From assembly GCA_964563165.1 (NCBI GenBank), contig CAZLWA010000032.1, positions 1 to 14,675 of the forward strand: 14,675 bases of DNA, read 5' to 3'. Source of the DNA: CAZLWA01 sp964563165. Lineage in GTDB: Bacteria > CLD3 > SB21. The notes beneath the pieces are model-generated. The model did no database searches and was not told the origin of the DNA. It saw only the letters and a list, made by a program, of their open reading frames with translations. A program made the position numbers and the translations under genes. Shown here one piece after another: positions 7,515 to 14,009 of the stretch; the first letter of the stretch is position 1, and every line of letters begins with the position of its first letter.

Positions 7515-8204
7515 ATGGGGCCGGCTAAAAATCCAAGAGTAAAAATCTGCTGCATCGGCTCGGTCGCGGAAGCGCATCTGGCGATCCGGCACGGCGCGTC
7601 CGCGCTGGGATTAGTTTCGGAAATGCCGAGCGGGCCGGGCGTCATTTCTGAAAAACTGATCTTAGAAATTGCACGATCCGTTCCGCCGCCGGTAGCGACC
7701 TTTCTTCTCACGAGCAAACAACACGCGGCGTCGATCATAGATCAGCAGAGGCGCTGCGGAACGAATACGATCCAACTGTGCGATCGCCCGGAACCGGGCA
7801 CCTATCAAAAATTGCGGGAAGCTTTGCCGGGCATTTCCATCGTGCAGGTGATCCATGTCACAGGAGCCGAATCGCTCGAAGAAGCCATAGAAATTGCTCC
7901 GCACGTGCATGCGCTTTTGTTGGATTCCGGTAATCCGTCTTTGAAAGTGAAGGAATTAGGCGGAACGGGAAGAGTTCATAATTGGGAAGTCAGCAAGAAA
8001 ATTCGCGAAGCGGTTACCGTCCCTGTTTTCCTGGCAGGCGGCCTGAACCCTGACAACGTCATGGAAGCGGTCGGGCGGGTCGAGCCTTTTGGCGTGGATC
8101 TGTGCAGCGGCGTTCGCACCAACGGGAAATTAGATGAGCATAAATTAATGCGGTTCTTCAACGCGCTCACCGGCGAGATCACTCCGCGCACGGACCCCGG
8201 ATAA
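7515..8204 (+). CDS. Phosphoribosylanthranilate isomerase (TrpF)-like protein, divergent
   Basis: This 229-residue protein has the plan of TrpF, the beta/alpha-barrel enzyme that isomerises phosphoribosylanthranilate in tryptophan synthesis. Strand 1 is VKICC with Cys12 at the catalytic cysteine position, although the family's following Gly is Cys13. Asp137 in HALLLD matches the catalytic aspartate. GGTG followed by W, LAGGLNPDN (173-181) and GVDLCSGVR (Ser198, Gly199) match the phosphate-binding loops. The usual SPRxI loop after strand 2 is replaced by MPSGPGVIS, so the substrate-binding arginine of that loop is missing. No other trp gene is nearby; it sits 32 bases after the NTT-fusion gene and 16 bases before a hydrolase. 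It may be a true isomerase in an unusual place or a relative with another substrate. No clear ribosome site precedes the ATG. Confidence 0.75.
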   Translation: MGPAKNPRVKICCIGSVAEAHLAIRHGASALGLVSEMPSGPGVISEKLILEIARSVPPPVATFLLTSKQHAASIIDQQRRCGTNTIQLCDRPEPGTYQKLREALPGISIVQVIHVTGAESLEEAIEIAPHVHALLLDSGNPSLKVKELGGTGRVHNWEVSKKIREAVTVPVFLAGGLNPDNVMEAVGRVEPFGVDLCSGVRTNGKLDEHKLMRFFNALTGEITPRTDPG

Positions 8205-8220
8205 AACACCCGTAGTAACT

Positions 8221-9231
8221 ATGAAAAAGATCAAATTTGTTCAGATGTTCTTGATCATAATGATGACGGCGGCCGTTTTCGCTTTTATTTACAAAAACCG
8301 TTTTTCCGCCACAACGGAAGGAGCGGAGAACGCACCGAAGGACTCCGTATCCGTAAGCGCGTTCAGTGATTCCGTCTCGCTTCCTCAATTCATGAAGCGC
8401 GCATTTTCCGGTTACGATCTGAAGCCCGGAAAGATTTTAGCCGACAGCCCCGCATATACAAGGTACTACATGACCTATCGAAGCGGCGGCCTGACCATTT
8501 CCGGCATCATGAACGTGCCGAAAGGAAAAGGCCCTTTTCCCGTTTTGATCCTGGATCACGGCTACATCAATCCAACAATTTACACCAACGGGCGCGGGCT
8601 TAAGCGCGAACAGGACTATCTCGCGAAAAAAGGTTACGTGGTGATTCATCCCGATTACAGGAATCATGCGGATTCGGATAAAGATTCGCTGAACGGCATT
8701 CGATTTCGATTGGGCTATGCAGAAGACGCGATCAATGCGGTGAATGCGGTGCAGAATTCCGACTTGAAGTACCTTGACAAAAAAAATATCGGCATGCTGG
8801 GGCATTCCATGGGCGGCGGAATTTGCCTGACGATCATGGTGACGCATCCGGATTTGGTAAAAGCATTCGTGCTTTTTGCGCCGGTCAGCGCGGATGCGCG
8901 GGATAATTTCTATCGCTGGGACGTTAAGCGCACGGATCTGGCGGAAAAAATCGAACACGCCTACGGCCGCCCGGAGGACAATCCGAAATTCTGGGATGCG
9001 ATCTCTCCGATGACGTTTTTGAACAACGTCAAAGCTCCGATACTTTTGCACCACGGAACGGACGACGAATCGTGTCCGTATCCATGGTCTGAACGCTTAG
9101 CGGATTCCCTGAAAGCGCACGGTAAAGACCTGACGTTTTATTCCTATCCAAAAGAGAAACACGAATTCATTAATCTGTGGCCGCAAGTGATGGAACGGAC
9201 TACAGATTTTTTTGATAAATATTTGAGGTAA
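8221..9231 (+). CDS. Alpha/beta hydrolase, S9 peptidase / dienelactone hydrolase-like, membrane-anchored or exported
   Basis: This 336-residue protein begins MKKIKFVQMFLIIMMTAAVF, a signal anchor or signal peptide without a clear cleavage site or lipobox, so it acts outside the cytoplasm. An alpha/beta hydrolase domain follows from about residue 80. HGY (in ILDHGYINP) is the oxyanion region, GHSMGGG carries the nucleophile Ser196, HGTDDESCP supplies Asp282 and KEKHEF supplies His314, so the triad is complete and in the order of prolyl-oligopeptidase-type and dienelactone-hydrolase-type enzymes. There is no beta-propeller, so it is a single-domain hydrolase of the kind often annotated as S9 family peptidase. 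The substrate (peptide or ester) is unknown. It lies 16 bases after the TrpF-like gene and 5 bases before the DUF3500 gene. Confidence 0.85.
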   Translation: MKKIKFVQMFLIIMMTAAVFAFIYKNRFSATTEGAENAPKDSVSVSAFSDSVSLPQFMKRAFSGYDLKPGKILADSPAYTRYYMTYRSGGLTISGIMNVPKGKGPFPVLILDHGYINPTIYTNGRGLKREQDYLAKKGYVVIHPDYRNHADSDKDSLNGIRFRLGYAEDAINAVNAVQNSDLKYLDKKNIGMLGHSMGGGICLTIMVTHPDLVKAFVLFAPVSADARDNFYRWDVKRTDLAEKIEHAYGRPEDNPKFWDAISPMTFLNNVKAPILLHHGTDDESCPYPWSERLADSLKAHGKDLTFYSYPKEKHEFINLWPQVMERTTDFFDKYLR

Positions 9232-9236
9232 TACCG

Positions 9237-10301
9237 ATGTTACAGTCGGTGCAAAAATCAGTGAAAAGCAGGAGTTTAATACTTTTTGCATCCCTTGCTC
9301 TGCTGCCTGCAATCTTGGTCTTGCGCAATTCCTTAGGAGACAGCCTGCCGCAAGAACCGATGGTCGCCGCCGCACAGGCGTTTCTTGATTCACTCAGCCG
9401 GGACTTACAAACGAAGGCCGTCATTCCGTTCAACGATGAAGAGCGATATGACTGGCACTATGTTCCGCGGTCACGAAGAGGGGTCAGCCTGAAAGCAATG
9501 AATTTCGCGCAGCGGAATGCGGGACTGAACCTGTTACGCAGCGCATTGAGCTCAAAAGGATACGAGAAAAGCACGGGGATCTTCGCGCTTGAAGAAATCC
9601 TGGGAGAAATAGAAGGAAATGGATATCGTGATCCCGGGCTTTACTTTTTTACAATTTTCGGAACCCCTTCGGTCAGTCAGCCGTGGGGTTGGAGGTTGGA
9701 AGGGCATCACCTTTCGCTGAATTTCTCATCGGTGACGAACGAACTGACAGCGCAACAATCAACAACACCTGCTTTTTTCGGAGCCCATCCTGCAACGATT
9801 CCTTTCGGTCCAAAAAAAGGACACCGTATTCTCGCCGCCGAAGAAGACCTGGCACGTGAGCTCGTCATCAGTTTCGACGACAAGCGGCGCAGTCAAGCGG
9901 CTATTGCCGTGAGCGCACCGCGCGATATCACCACCGGCAGCGACCGCAAAGCAAGGCTGGCAAAATTTGAAGGGCTAGACTCCAAATCAATGGATGAAAA
10001 GCAGCAAACGCTTTTGTTGCAACTTGTCGAAGTGTACGTCCTAAACATGCGGGCGGATTTGGCGAATGCACAAATGGAAAAAATTCGGCGGGCGGGAATC
10101 GAAAACATTTACTTCGCTTGGGCAGGCGGCCTGAAGCCCGGCACCGGACATTATTATCGCATTCATGGTCCGACATTTCTCATAGAGTACGACAATAGTC
10201 AGAACAGCGCGAATCATATTCATTCAGTCTGGCGAGATTTGGAAGATGACTTCGGCGAGGACTTACTGCGGCAACATTACGAGACCAGTAAGCATGATTG
10301 A
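9237..10301 (+). CDS. DUF3500 family protein, exported
   Basis: This 354-residue protein starts 5 bases after the hydrolase stop, with GAGG about 8 bases upstream of the ATG, so the pair is likely translationally coupled. An N-terminal hydrophobic stretch (SLILFASLALLPAILVL) is a signal peptide or anchor. The rest matches DUF3500: ERYDWHYVPRSRRGVSL, YFFTIFGTPS, PWGWRLEGHHLSLNF (His157, His158), AFFGAHPA, a helical middle, and a C-terminus with YYRIHGPTFLIEYDNSQ, then ANHIHSVWRD (His327, His329) and DFG. The conserved histidines and acidic residues suggest metal or cofactor binding, but no function is established for the family that I can cite. It is the last gene of the plus-strand cluster, and no strong terminator follows before the convergent rho gene. 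Confidence 0.85.
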   Translation: MLQSVQKSVKSRSLILFASLALLPAILVLRNSLGDSLPQEPMVAAAQAFLDSLSRDLQTKAVIPFNDEERYDWHYVPRSRRGVSLKAMNFAQRNAGLNLLRSALSSKGYEKSTGIFALEEILGEIEGNGYRDPGLYFFTIFGTPSVSQPWGWRLEGHHLSLNFSSVTNELTAQQSTTPAFFGAHPATIPFGPKKGHRILAAEEDLARELVISFDDKRRSQAAIAVSAPRDITTGSDRKARLAKFEGLDSKSMDEKQQTLLLQLVEVYVLNMRADLANAQMEKIRRAGIENIYFAWAGGLKPGTGHYYRIHGPTFLIEYDNSQNSANHIHSVWRDLEDDFGEDLLRQHYETSKHD

Positions 10302-10397
10302 AGTCCGGATTTTGATCTTCTGGAACTTTATGATAGTCTACAATTAGCTAGATCGTTTCCATAAATCGTTTCAGTTTTACCCAGGTGCGACTAATTT
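10302..10397. other. Convergent gap between the DUF3500 gene and rho, no clear terminator
   Basis: Ninety-six AT-rich bases separate two converging genes. ATCGTTT occurs twice as a direct repeat near 10348 and 10362, but I find no GC-rich hairpin with a T-run on either strand. Confidence 0.4.
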
Positions 10398-11495
10398 TTA
10401 TTGAAATCTATTTAGCAGTTTTTCATTGGTGGAGAATTGTTCAAGTAAAGCCAGCACATTGACCATCGCATCCCGCGGATTGAGTTTGGTCAAGGATCTG
10501 CGCAGATTATGATGATTTTTGACCGCGTCGCCGAATAGCAGTTCTTCTTTCCGCGTGCCGGAAGCATTCAGATTAATGGCCGGGAAAATTCTTTCTTCGG
10601 CTAATTCCCGCATCAAAACCAACTCCATATTACCCGTTCCCTTGAACTCCTGAAAAATCAGTTCATCCATACGAGAGCCGGTATCCACCAGGGCCGTGGC
10701 GATGAGCGTGAGAGATCCGCCGTGTTCGGCTTTGCGTGCGGCGCCGAAGATCTTTCTTGGAATTTCCAATGCGCGGCTGTCCACGCCGCCGGACATGGTG
10801 CGGCCGCTGCCTTTTTGATGTACATTGAACGCCCGTCCCATGCGGGTCAGCGAATCGAGCAGCAGTACCACGTCTTTGCCTGCCTCCACTTTTCGCCGTG
10901 CGTAATCCAGCACTAATTGCGCGAGGCGGATATGCTGCGCGCCGGCGCTGTCGCTGGAACTGGCGAACACTTCGCCTTTGATCACCCGGTTCATTTCCGT
11001 CACTTCTTCCGGGCGCTCATCCACGAGTAAAACAAGCAAATCGATTTCCGGATGATTGGCGCTGATCGCCAGCGCAATTTGCTCCATCAGCATCGTCTTC
11101 CCCGCTTTGGGCGGCGAGACGATGAGCGCGCGCTGGCCCTTGCCGATCGGACAAAACAGGTCTATAACGCGCATGGAAAGGTTGTTATCTTTTCCCTCGA
11201 GGCGGATCAGCTGATTCGGCTGAATGGGATCGAGTGTAGAGAATTCTTTGACCTTCATCCAGGCGTCCGGAGCCAGTTCATTGATCGTTTCGATGGACGT
11301 CACCTGCGGACTGCCTTTTCCGTCAGGCTCTGCCGAACCGCGAATGAAAACGCCGTTACGCAGAAGATATTTGTCGATCACGGATCTTGAAACGTAACCG
11401 TCTCCTGCGCTGTTTTGCAGCGTGAGGGAAACGGTACGAATGAATCCAAAACCTTTCGGATCTAATTCAAGTATTCCGGAAACGGTATCTGACAC
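10398..11495 (-). CDS. rho: Transcription termination factor Rho, short form without the N-terminal helix bundle
   Basis: This 365-residue protein is a hexameric RNA helicase that ends transcription. It starts directly with the RNA-binding cold-shock-like domain (GILELDPKGFGFIR, residues about 6-20, with DGYVSRSVI and YLLRNGVFIRG). The RecA-type ATPase follows: PIGKGQRALIVSPPKAGKT (Walker A), LLVDERPEEVTEM (catalytic Glu), VVLLLDSLTRMGRAFN (Walker B), the Q/R-loop region around TGNMEL and the arginine finger in SGTRKEELL. E. coli Rho is 419 residues; the missing stretch is the N-terminal helix bundle, which is optional for activity. The start is GTG at 11495: it is the only usual start codon between an in-frame TAA (11516-11514) and the cold-shock domain, and it has no Shine-Dalgarno. 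A small membrane-protein frame ends at that same TAA, 18 bases upstream. All ATPase motifs look intact. Confidence 0.95.
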   Translation of the reverse strand: MSDTVSGILELDPKGFGFIRTVSLTLQNSAGDGYVSRSVIDKYLLRNGVFIRGSAEPDGKGSPQVTSIETINELAPDAWMKVKEFSTLDPIQPNQLIRLEGKDNNLSMRVIDLFCPIGKGQRALIVSPPKAGKTMLMEQIALAISANHPEIDLLVLLVDERPEEVTEMNRVIKGEVFASSSDSAGAQHIRLAQLVLDYARRKVEAGKDVVLLLDSLTRMGRAFNVHQKGSGRTMSGGVDSRALEIPRKIFGAARKAEHGGSLTLIATALVDTGSRMDELIFQEFKGTGNMELVLMRELAEERIFPAINLNASGTRKEELLFGDAVKNHHNLRRSLTKLNPRDAMVNVLALLEQFSTNEKLLNRFQ

Positions 11496-11513
11496 GATGT
11501 TGGTATGTGAAGG

Positions 11514-11715
11514 TTAAGGGTGAGATTTATTTTCTTTTTGTTTTGAAACGACCGCCGAAATCAATGCGGCCGTTAATCCAACGGCGCCGCCTATCGCAGT
11601 GACCCATCCGACTTTTACTTTGCCTTGACTGATTAAATCAAAACCGGTAATAACGACAGGAAGAAAACCGATGACAGATAGAATTGAGAAGAATCTTTTT
11701 TTTTGCCGGGGTCAT
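11514..11715 (-). pseudogene. Small two-helix membrane protein, frame broken at a run of nine A
   Basis: ATG at 11715 is preceded by AGGG with a 7-base spacer, a good ribosome site, but the frame ends after 26 codons. With one A fewer in the nine-A run (11704-11696), the ATG joins the frame that runs to TAA 11516-11514 and gives a 66-residue protein: MTPAKKRFFS, a hydrophobic segment (ILSVIGFLPVVITGFDLI), a short basic link, a second one (VGWVTAIGGAVGLTAALISA) and a polar tail ending KENKSHP. The protein-like hydrophobic pattern and the good start suggest a real gene, interrupted by an indel, a sequencing error or slippage. It lies 18 bases before the rho start on the same strand, and its stop codon is in frame with rho. 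I know no family for it. Confidence 0.6.
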
Positions 11716-11772
11716 GATACATCCCTAAAGTAGAAAAAGATCGAAACACTATCAAGGTATTTTTTTTGACGA

Positions 11773-11801
11773 TTGACATTCAGCTTTTTGAAATATACAT
11801 T
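11773..11801 (+). promoter_or_regulatory. Sigma70-like promoter of the 71-residue membrane protein gene
   Basis: TTGACA (11773-11778) is a perfect -35 box and is followed after exactly 17 bases by TACATT (11796-11801), a 4 of 6 match to the -10 box. The transcript would start near 11808 and reach the ATG at 11840 after about 32 bases, with AAGGGA as the ribosome site in between. It is the best promoter match I see in the window. Confidence 0.6.
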
Positions 11802-11839
11802 AGCCGCAGACTATCCATCATTCATAAGGGACGGAACCC

Positions 11840-12055
11840 ATGCTTGAAAAATTATTGCGCCGCGCGCTGCCTCAGGGCATCGGCTTTATTCTCATCGTTA
11901 TCGGATGGTACATGAGTATTGTTGATGCGGGACTTGTTAAATTCAGTTCCGTGTCTATTATTACTACATGGACTATGACCGGACTCGTCCTGATCCTTCT
12001 CGGAGCTTACCTGCCTCAGATCTGGATATTCCTGCTGAATAAAATGCAGAAATAA
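11840..12055 (+). CDS. Small two-helix membrane protein, unknown family
   Basis: This 71-residue protein has a basic N-terminus (MLEKLLRRALPQG), a first hydrophobic helix at about 13-33 (IGFILIVIGWYMSIVDAGLV), a second at about 40-66 (TWTMTGLVLILLGAYLPQIW and following) and a basic end (NKMQK), which predicts both ends in the cytoplasm. A good promoter and an AAGGGA ribosome site precede the ATG, so I regard it as a real gene. It is divergent from the small membrane protein/rho pair, and the palindromic repeat begins 6 bases after its stop. I do not recognise a family and make no functional claim. Confidence 0.65.
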   Translation: MLEKLLRRALPQGIGFILIVIGWYMSIVDAGLVKFSSVSIITTWTMTGLVLILLGAYLPQIWIFLLNKMQK

Positions 12056-12060
12056 GACGG

Positions 12061-12118
12061 CCACTAAGACACTAAGGCACGAAGAAATTATTTTAGAAAC
12101 TTTGCGTCTTTGCGGTTG
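12061..12118. repeat. Imperfect palindromic intergenic repeat, copy 2
   Basis: The left arm 12061-12084 is three near-identical 8-base units in tandem, CCACTAAGA, CACTAAGG and CACGAAG. The right arm 12097-12118 has their reverse complements in diverged form (CTTTGCGT, CTTTGCGG) around an A/T-rich centre. It shares CTTTGCGGTTGA with copy 1 at 357-411 and the same modular plan. It lies between the ends of two convergent genes (the 71-residue protein and osmC), where it could form a cruciform or an RNA hairpin from either side. Repeats of this CACnAAGn type recur between genes in many FCB-group genomes, to my knowledge. Confidence 0.65.
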
Positions 12119-12134
12119 AGAATTTGAATTCTCA
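12117..12134. repeat. Perfect 8-bp inverted repeat at the osmC stop codon
   Basis: TGAGAATT (12117-12124) and AATTCTCA (12127-12134) are exact reverse complements separated by 2 bases; the right half contains the osmC stop codon (TGA on the minus strand at 12134-12132). It abuts the palindromic repeat and may be part of the osmC transcript end, but it is AT-rich and lacks a T-run. Confidence 0.35.
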
Positions 12135-12560
12135 TGCCGATTTCAATACGGCGGTCAATATAAACTCTGATTTCAATGCGCGTGAAACGGGGCAATTGAC
12201 TTTCGTATCTTCGGCAATTTTCTGAAACGTCGCCTGGTCAATTTTGGGTACTACCGCTACGCAGTTTATTTCAATTTTCGAGATCGTCGGCTTGTCATTC
12301 ACTTTTTCAAGATGAACTTTATCTTCCGTCTTGATGCTGGTTGGAATAAAGCCCGCGGAAGTGAGGCCGCCGGATAGCGCCATGGAGAAACAAGCCGCGT
12401 GCGCCGCGCCGATCAGTTCTTCCGGATTCGTTCCGGGCGATTCCTCAAAGCGCGTGGCAAATGAATATTTTCCGCTCACCGCTCCACTGCCCGTGGCGAA
12501 CTGTCCTTTGCCGGTTTTCAGGTCGCCGTTCCATTCGGCGCTTGCTTTACGAATTGACAT
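12132..12560 (-). CDS. osmC: OsmC family peroxiredoxin
   Basis: This 142-residue protein matches E. coli OsmC (143 residues) along its length: a thiol peroxidase that reduces organic hydroperoxides in the cytoplasm as a dimer. The key residues are present: Arg37 in ATRFEES, Glu47 in TNPEELIGAAHAACFSM, the peroxidatic Cys57 in that motif and the resolving Cys123 in NCPVSRAL. The ATG at 12560 has a near-perfect Shine-Dalgarno (AAGGAGGAT, 2-3 bases before the start), the strongest in the window and in contrast with the weak sites elsewhere, which suggests high expression. It stands alone, divergent from the DNA methyltransferase gene. Confidence 0.95.
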   Translation of the reverse strand: MSIRKASAEWNGDLKTGKGQFATGSGAVSGKYSFATRFEESPGTNPEELIGAAHAACFSMALSGGLTSAGFIPTSIKTEDKVHLEKVNDKPTISKIEINCVAVVPKIDQATFQKIAEDTKVNCPVSRALKSEFILTAVLKSA

Positions 12561-12663
12561 AGATCCTCCTTATATGTTAAATGATGTTTCCATTCAATGG
12601 ATGAAGAAAATAATCAAAAAAAAATTAAAAGCAAAAAGAATATCCGGTTTTGATTTTGTTATC

Positions 12664-12694
12664 TTGCTTGTGTTTTCATTTTGATGTACTTTTC
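12664..12694 (+). promoter_or_regulatory. Candidate Bacteroidetes-type promoter for the methyltransferase gene
   Basis: TTG (12664-12666), 20 bases, then TACTTTTC (12687-12694) resembles the Bacteroidetes -33 TTG / -7 TAnnTTTG pattern, missing only the last G. It would give a leader of about 35 bases before the ATG at 12736. The surrounding region is very AT-rich, so chance matches are likely. Confidence 0.3.
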
Positions 12695-12735
12695 ATGTAC
12701 CGGGTTAATAATAAATTCCTAAACGCAATTCCGTG

Positions 12736-13932
12736 ATGGACCTAAGTTCAACTCTTTTTAAAAACGCCATTTCCGATACGGTCGTAGTCGGCGGTTTGAA
12801 AATTCCCCGATACACGAATGAATTTTGGACTTCCAGGCAGCGTCAGGGATGTTCACTTCATGAAGTTTCCTACCGTGCGTGCTTCAAACCTCAGCTGCCG
12901 CGATTTTTCATTGAACTTTTCACCAAAGAAAACGATGTCGTCTACGATCCGTTCAGCGGGCGCGGCACCAGCGTGATAGAAGCAGGGCTCTTGGGAAGGC
13001 AAGTCATTGCCAATGACCTAAACCCGCTCAGCAAGATATTATGCCGGCCGCGATTTTTCATCCCGGATATGGACCGGCTGAAAAAAAGGCTTTATAAAAT
13101 AGATATTAGGGATAGAACAAAAGCCGATATCGATCTCTCCATGTTCTATCATCCGGAAACGGAATCGGAAATCGTTTCGCTGAAAAAATATTTAGATAAG
13201 CGACGAAAAATCGGAAAAGAAGATTTTCTCGATAAATGGATCAGGATGGTCTCTACCAACCGCTTAACCGGACATTCCAAAGGTTTTTTTTCCGTTTACA
13301 CGCTGCCGCCGAATCAGGCCGTGAGCCCTGAAAGACAGATAAAAATTAATAAAAAATTAAAACAAAAGCCCGGTTACCGGGATACACGGGAGATCATCCT
13401 GCGCAAGACCGAGATGCTGCTTCGAGGTTTGACTTCAGAACAGATTAAAAAATTGAATCGAATTGGAAAAGGGGCAAAGTTTCTCACGGCCGATGCCCAA
13501 AAAACAGCCGGCATTAGATCGAATTCAGTACATTTGACTATTACGTCGCCGCATTTCCTCGACATCATAGATTATTCCGGTGACAACTGGCTGCGATGCT
13601 GGTTTAATTCCATCGACGGCAGTGAGGTGGATCAAAGCATCAAGATGTCAAGGATCGTAAGACAATGGGAAGAATTGATGCGCGCGGTTTTCATAGAATT
13701 ATTCAGGGTCACGAAGGCAGGCGGCTGGGTTGCATTTGAAGTCGGGGAGGTGAGAAACGGAACGGTCAAACTCGATGAGTTGTTGGTTCCGATCGGCGTA
13801 GAAGCCGGGTTTCACTGTGAAGCAATCGTGATCAACTCGCAGCAATTTACCAAGACCTCAAATATATGGGGAGTTAAGAATAACCGCAAGGGGACCAATT
13901 CAAACAGGATCGTTGTTTTTCATAAACAATAA
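12736..13932 (+). CDS. DNA methyltransferase (amino-methylating, SAM-dependent), solitary
   Basis: I start it at the ATG at 12736 (398 residues); a GTG directly before it is a less likely start. The protein has the two defining motifs of N4-cytosine/N6-adenine DNA methyltransferases. Motif I is DPFSGRGTSVIEAG (from Asp71), followed by the acidic residue of NDLNP that would hold the SAM ribose; motif IV is TSPHFLDIIDY (270-280). Motif IV normally reads (D/N/S)PP(Y/F/W), so the second proline is His273 here. About 195 residues, rich in Lys and Arg, lie between the motifs and would hold target recognition, giving the order I - TRD - IV as in the alpha class. Motif-VIII-like AGGWVAFEVGEV follows. 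No restriction endonuclease or specificity subunit is adjacent, so it is either an orphan regulatory methylase or a remnant of a restriction system. A perfect hairpin terminator follows. Confidence 0.8.
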   Translation: MDLSSTLFKNAISDTVVVGGLKIPRYTNEFWTSRQRQGCSLHEVSYRACFKPQLPRFFIELFTKENDVVYDPFSGRGTSVIEAGLLGRQVIANDLNPLSKILCRPRFFIPDMDRLKKRLYKIDIRDRTKADIDLSMFYHPETESEIVSLKKYLDKRRKIGKEDFLDKWIRMVSTNRLTGHSKGFFSVYTLPPNQAVSPERQIKINKKLKQKPGYRDTREIILRKTEMLLRGLTSEQIKKLNRIGKGAKFLTADAQKTAGIRSNSVHLTITSPHFLDIIDYSGDNWLRCWFNSIDGSEVDQSIKMSRIVRQWEELMRAVFIELFRVTKAGGWVAFEVGEVRNGTVKLDELLVPIGVEAGFHCEAIVINSQQFTKTSNIWGVKNNRKGTNSNRIVVFHKQ

Positions 13933-13950
13933 AAAATCATTTACACCAAC

Positions 13951-13986
13951 AAAAAACCCATTCATATAAATACGAATGGGTTTTTT
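13951..13986. terminator. Bidirectional rho-independent terminator
   Basis: AAAAAACCCATTC (13951-13963) and GAATGGGTTTTTT (13974-13986) are a perfect 13-bp inverted repeat with a 10-base loop. Because the outer bases are A on one side and T on the other, either strand yields a hairpin followed by a U-run. It lies 18 bases past the methyltransferase stop and 23 bases past the stop of the converging gene, so it serves both. Confidence 0.9.
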
Positions 13987-14009
13987 ATTTCATATGAAAA
14001 ATTGAATTC

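Noticed and set aside
8437..9054. Minus-strand open frame of 205 codons opposite the hydrolase
   Set aside because: The plus strand holds an intact Ser-Asp-His hydrolase; the antisense product is rich in His, Arg and Ile with no domain or start signals.
11725..11760. TAnnTTTG-like promoter (TACTTTAG) on the minus strand before the small membrane-protein gene
   Set aside because: It overlaps the ribosome site and would start the transcript only a few bases before the ATG, so it cannot serve the gene as a normal leader promoter.
12124..12134. Shared 11-mer TTGAATTCTCA at 12124-12134 and 14002-14012, at the ends of two minus-strand genes
   Set aside because: It contains a stop codon and AT-rich filler; two occurrences of 11 bases near gene ends are not enough to call a regulatory element.
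12736..13932. A complete restriction-modification or phage-defence island around the methyltransferase
   Set aside because: The neighbours are osmC and a probable secreted protein; no endonuclease, helicase, specificity subunit or mobile-element gene is visible.
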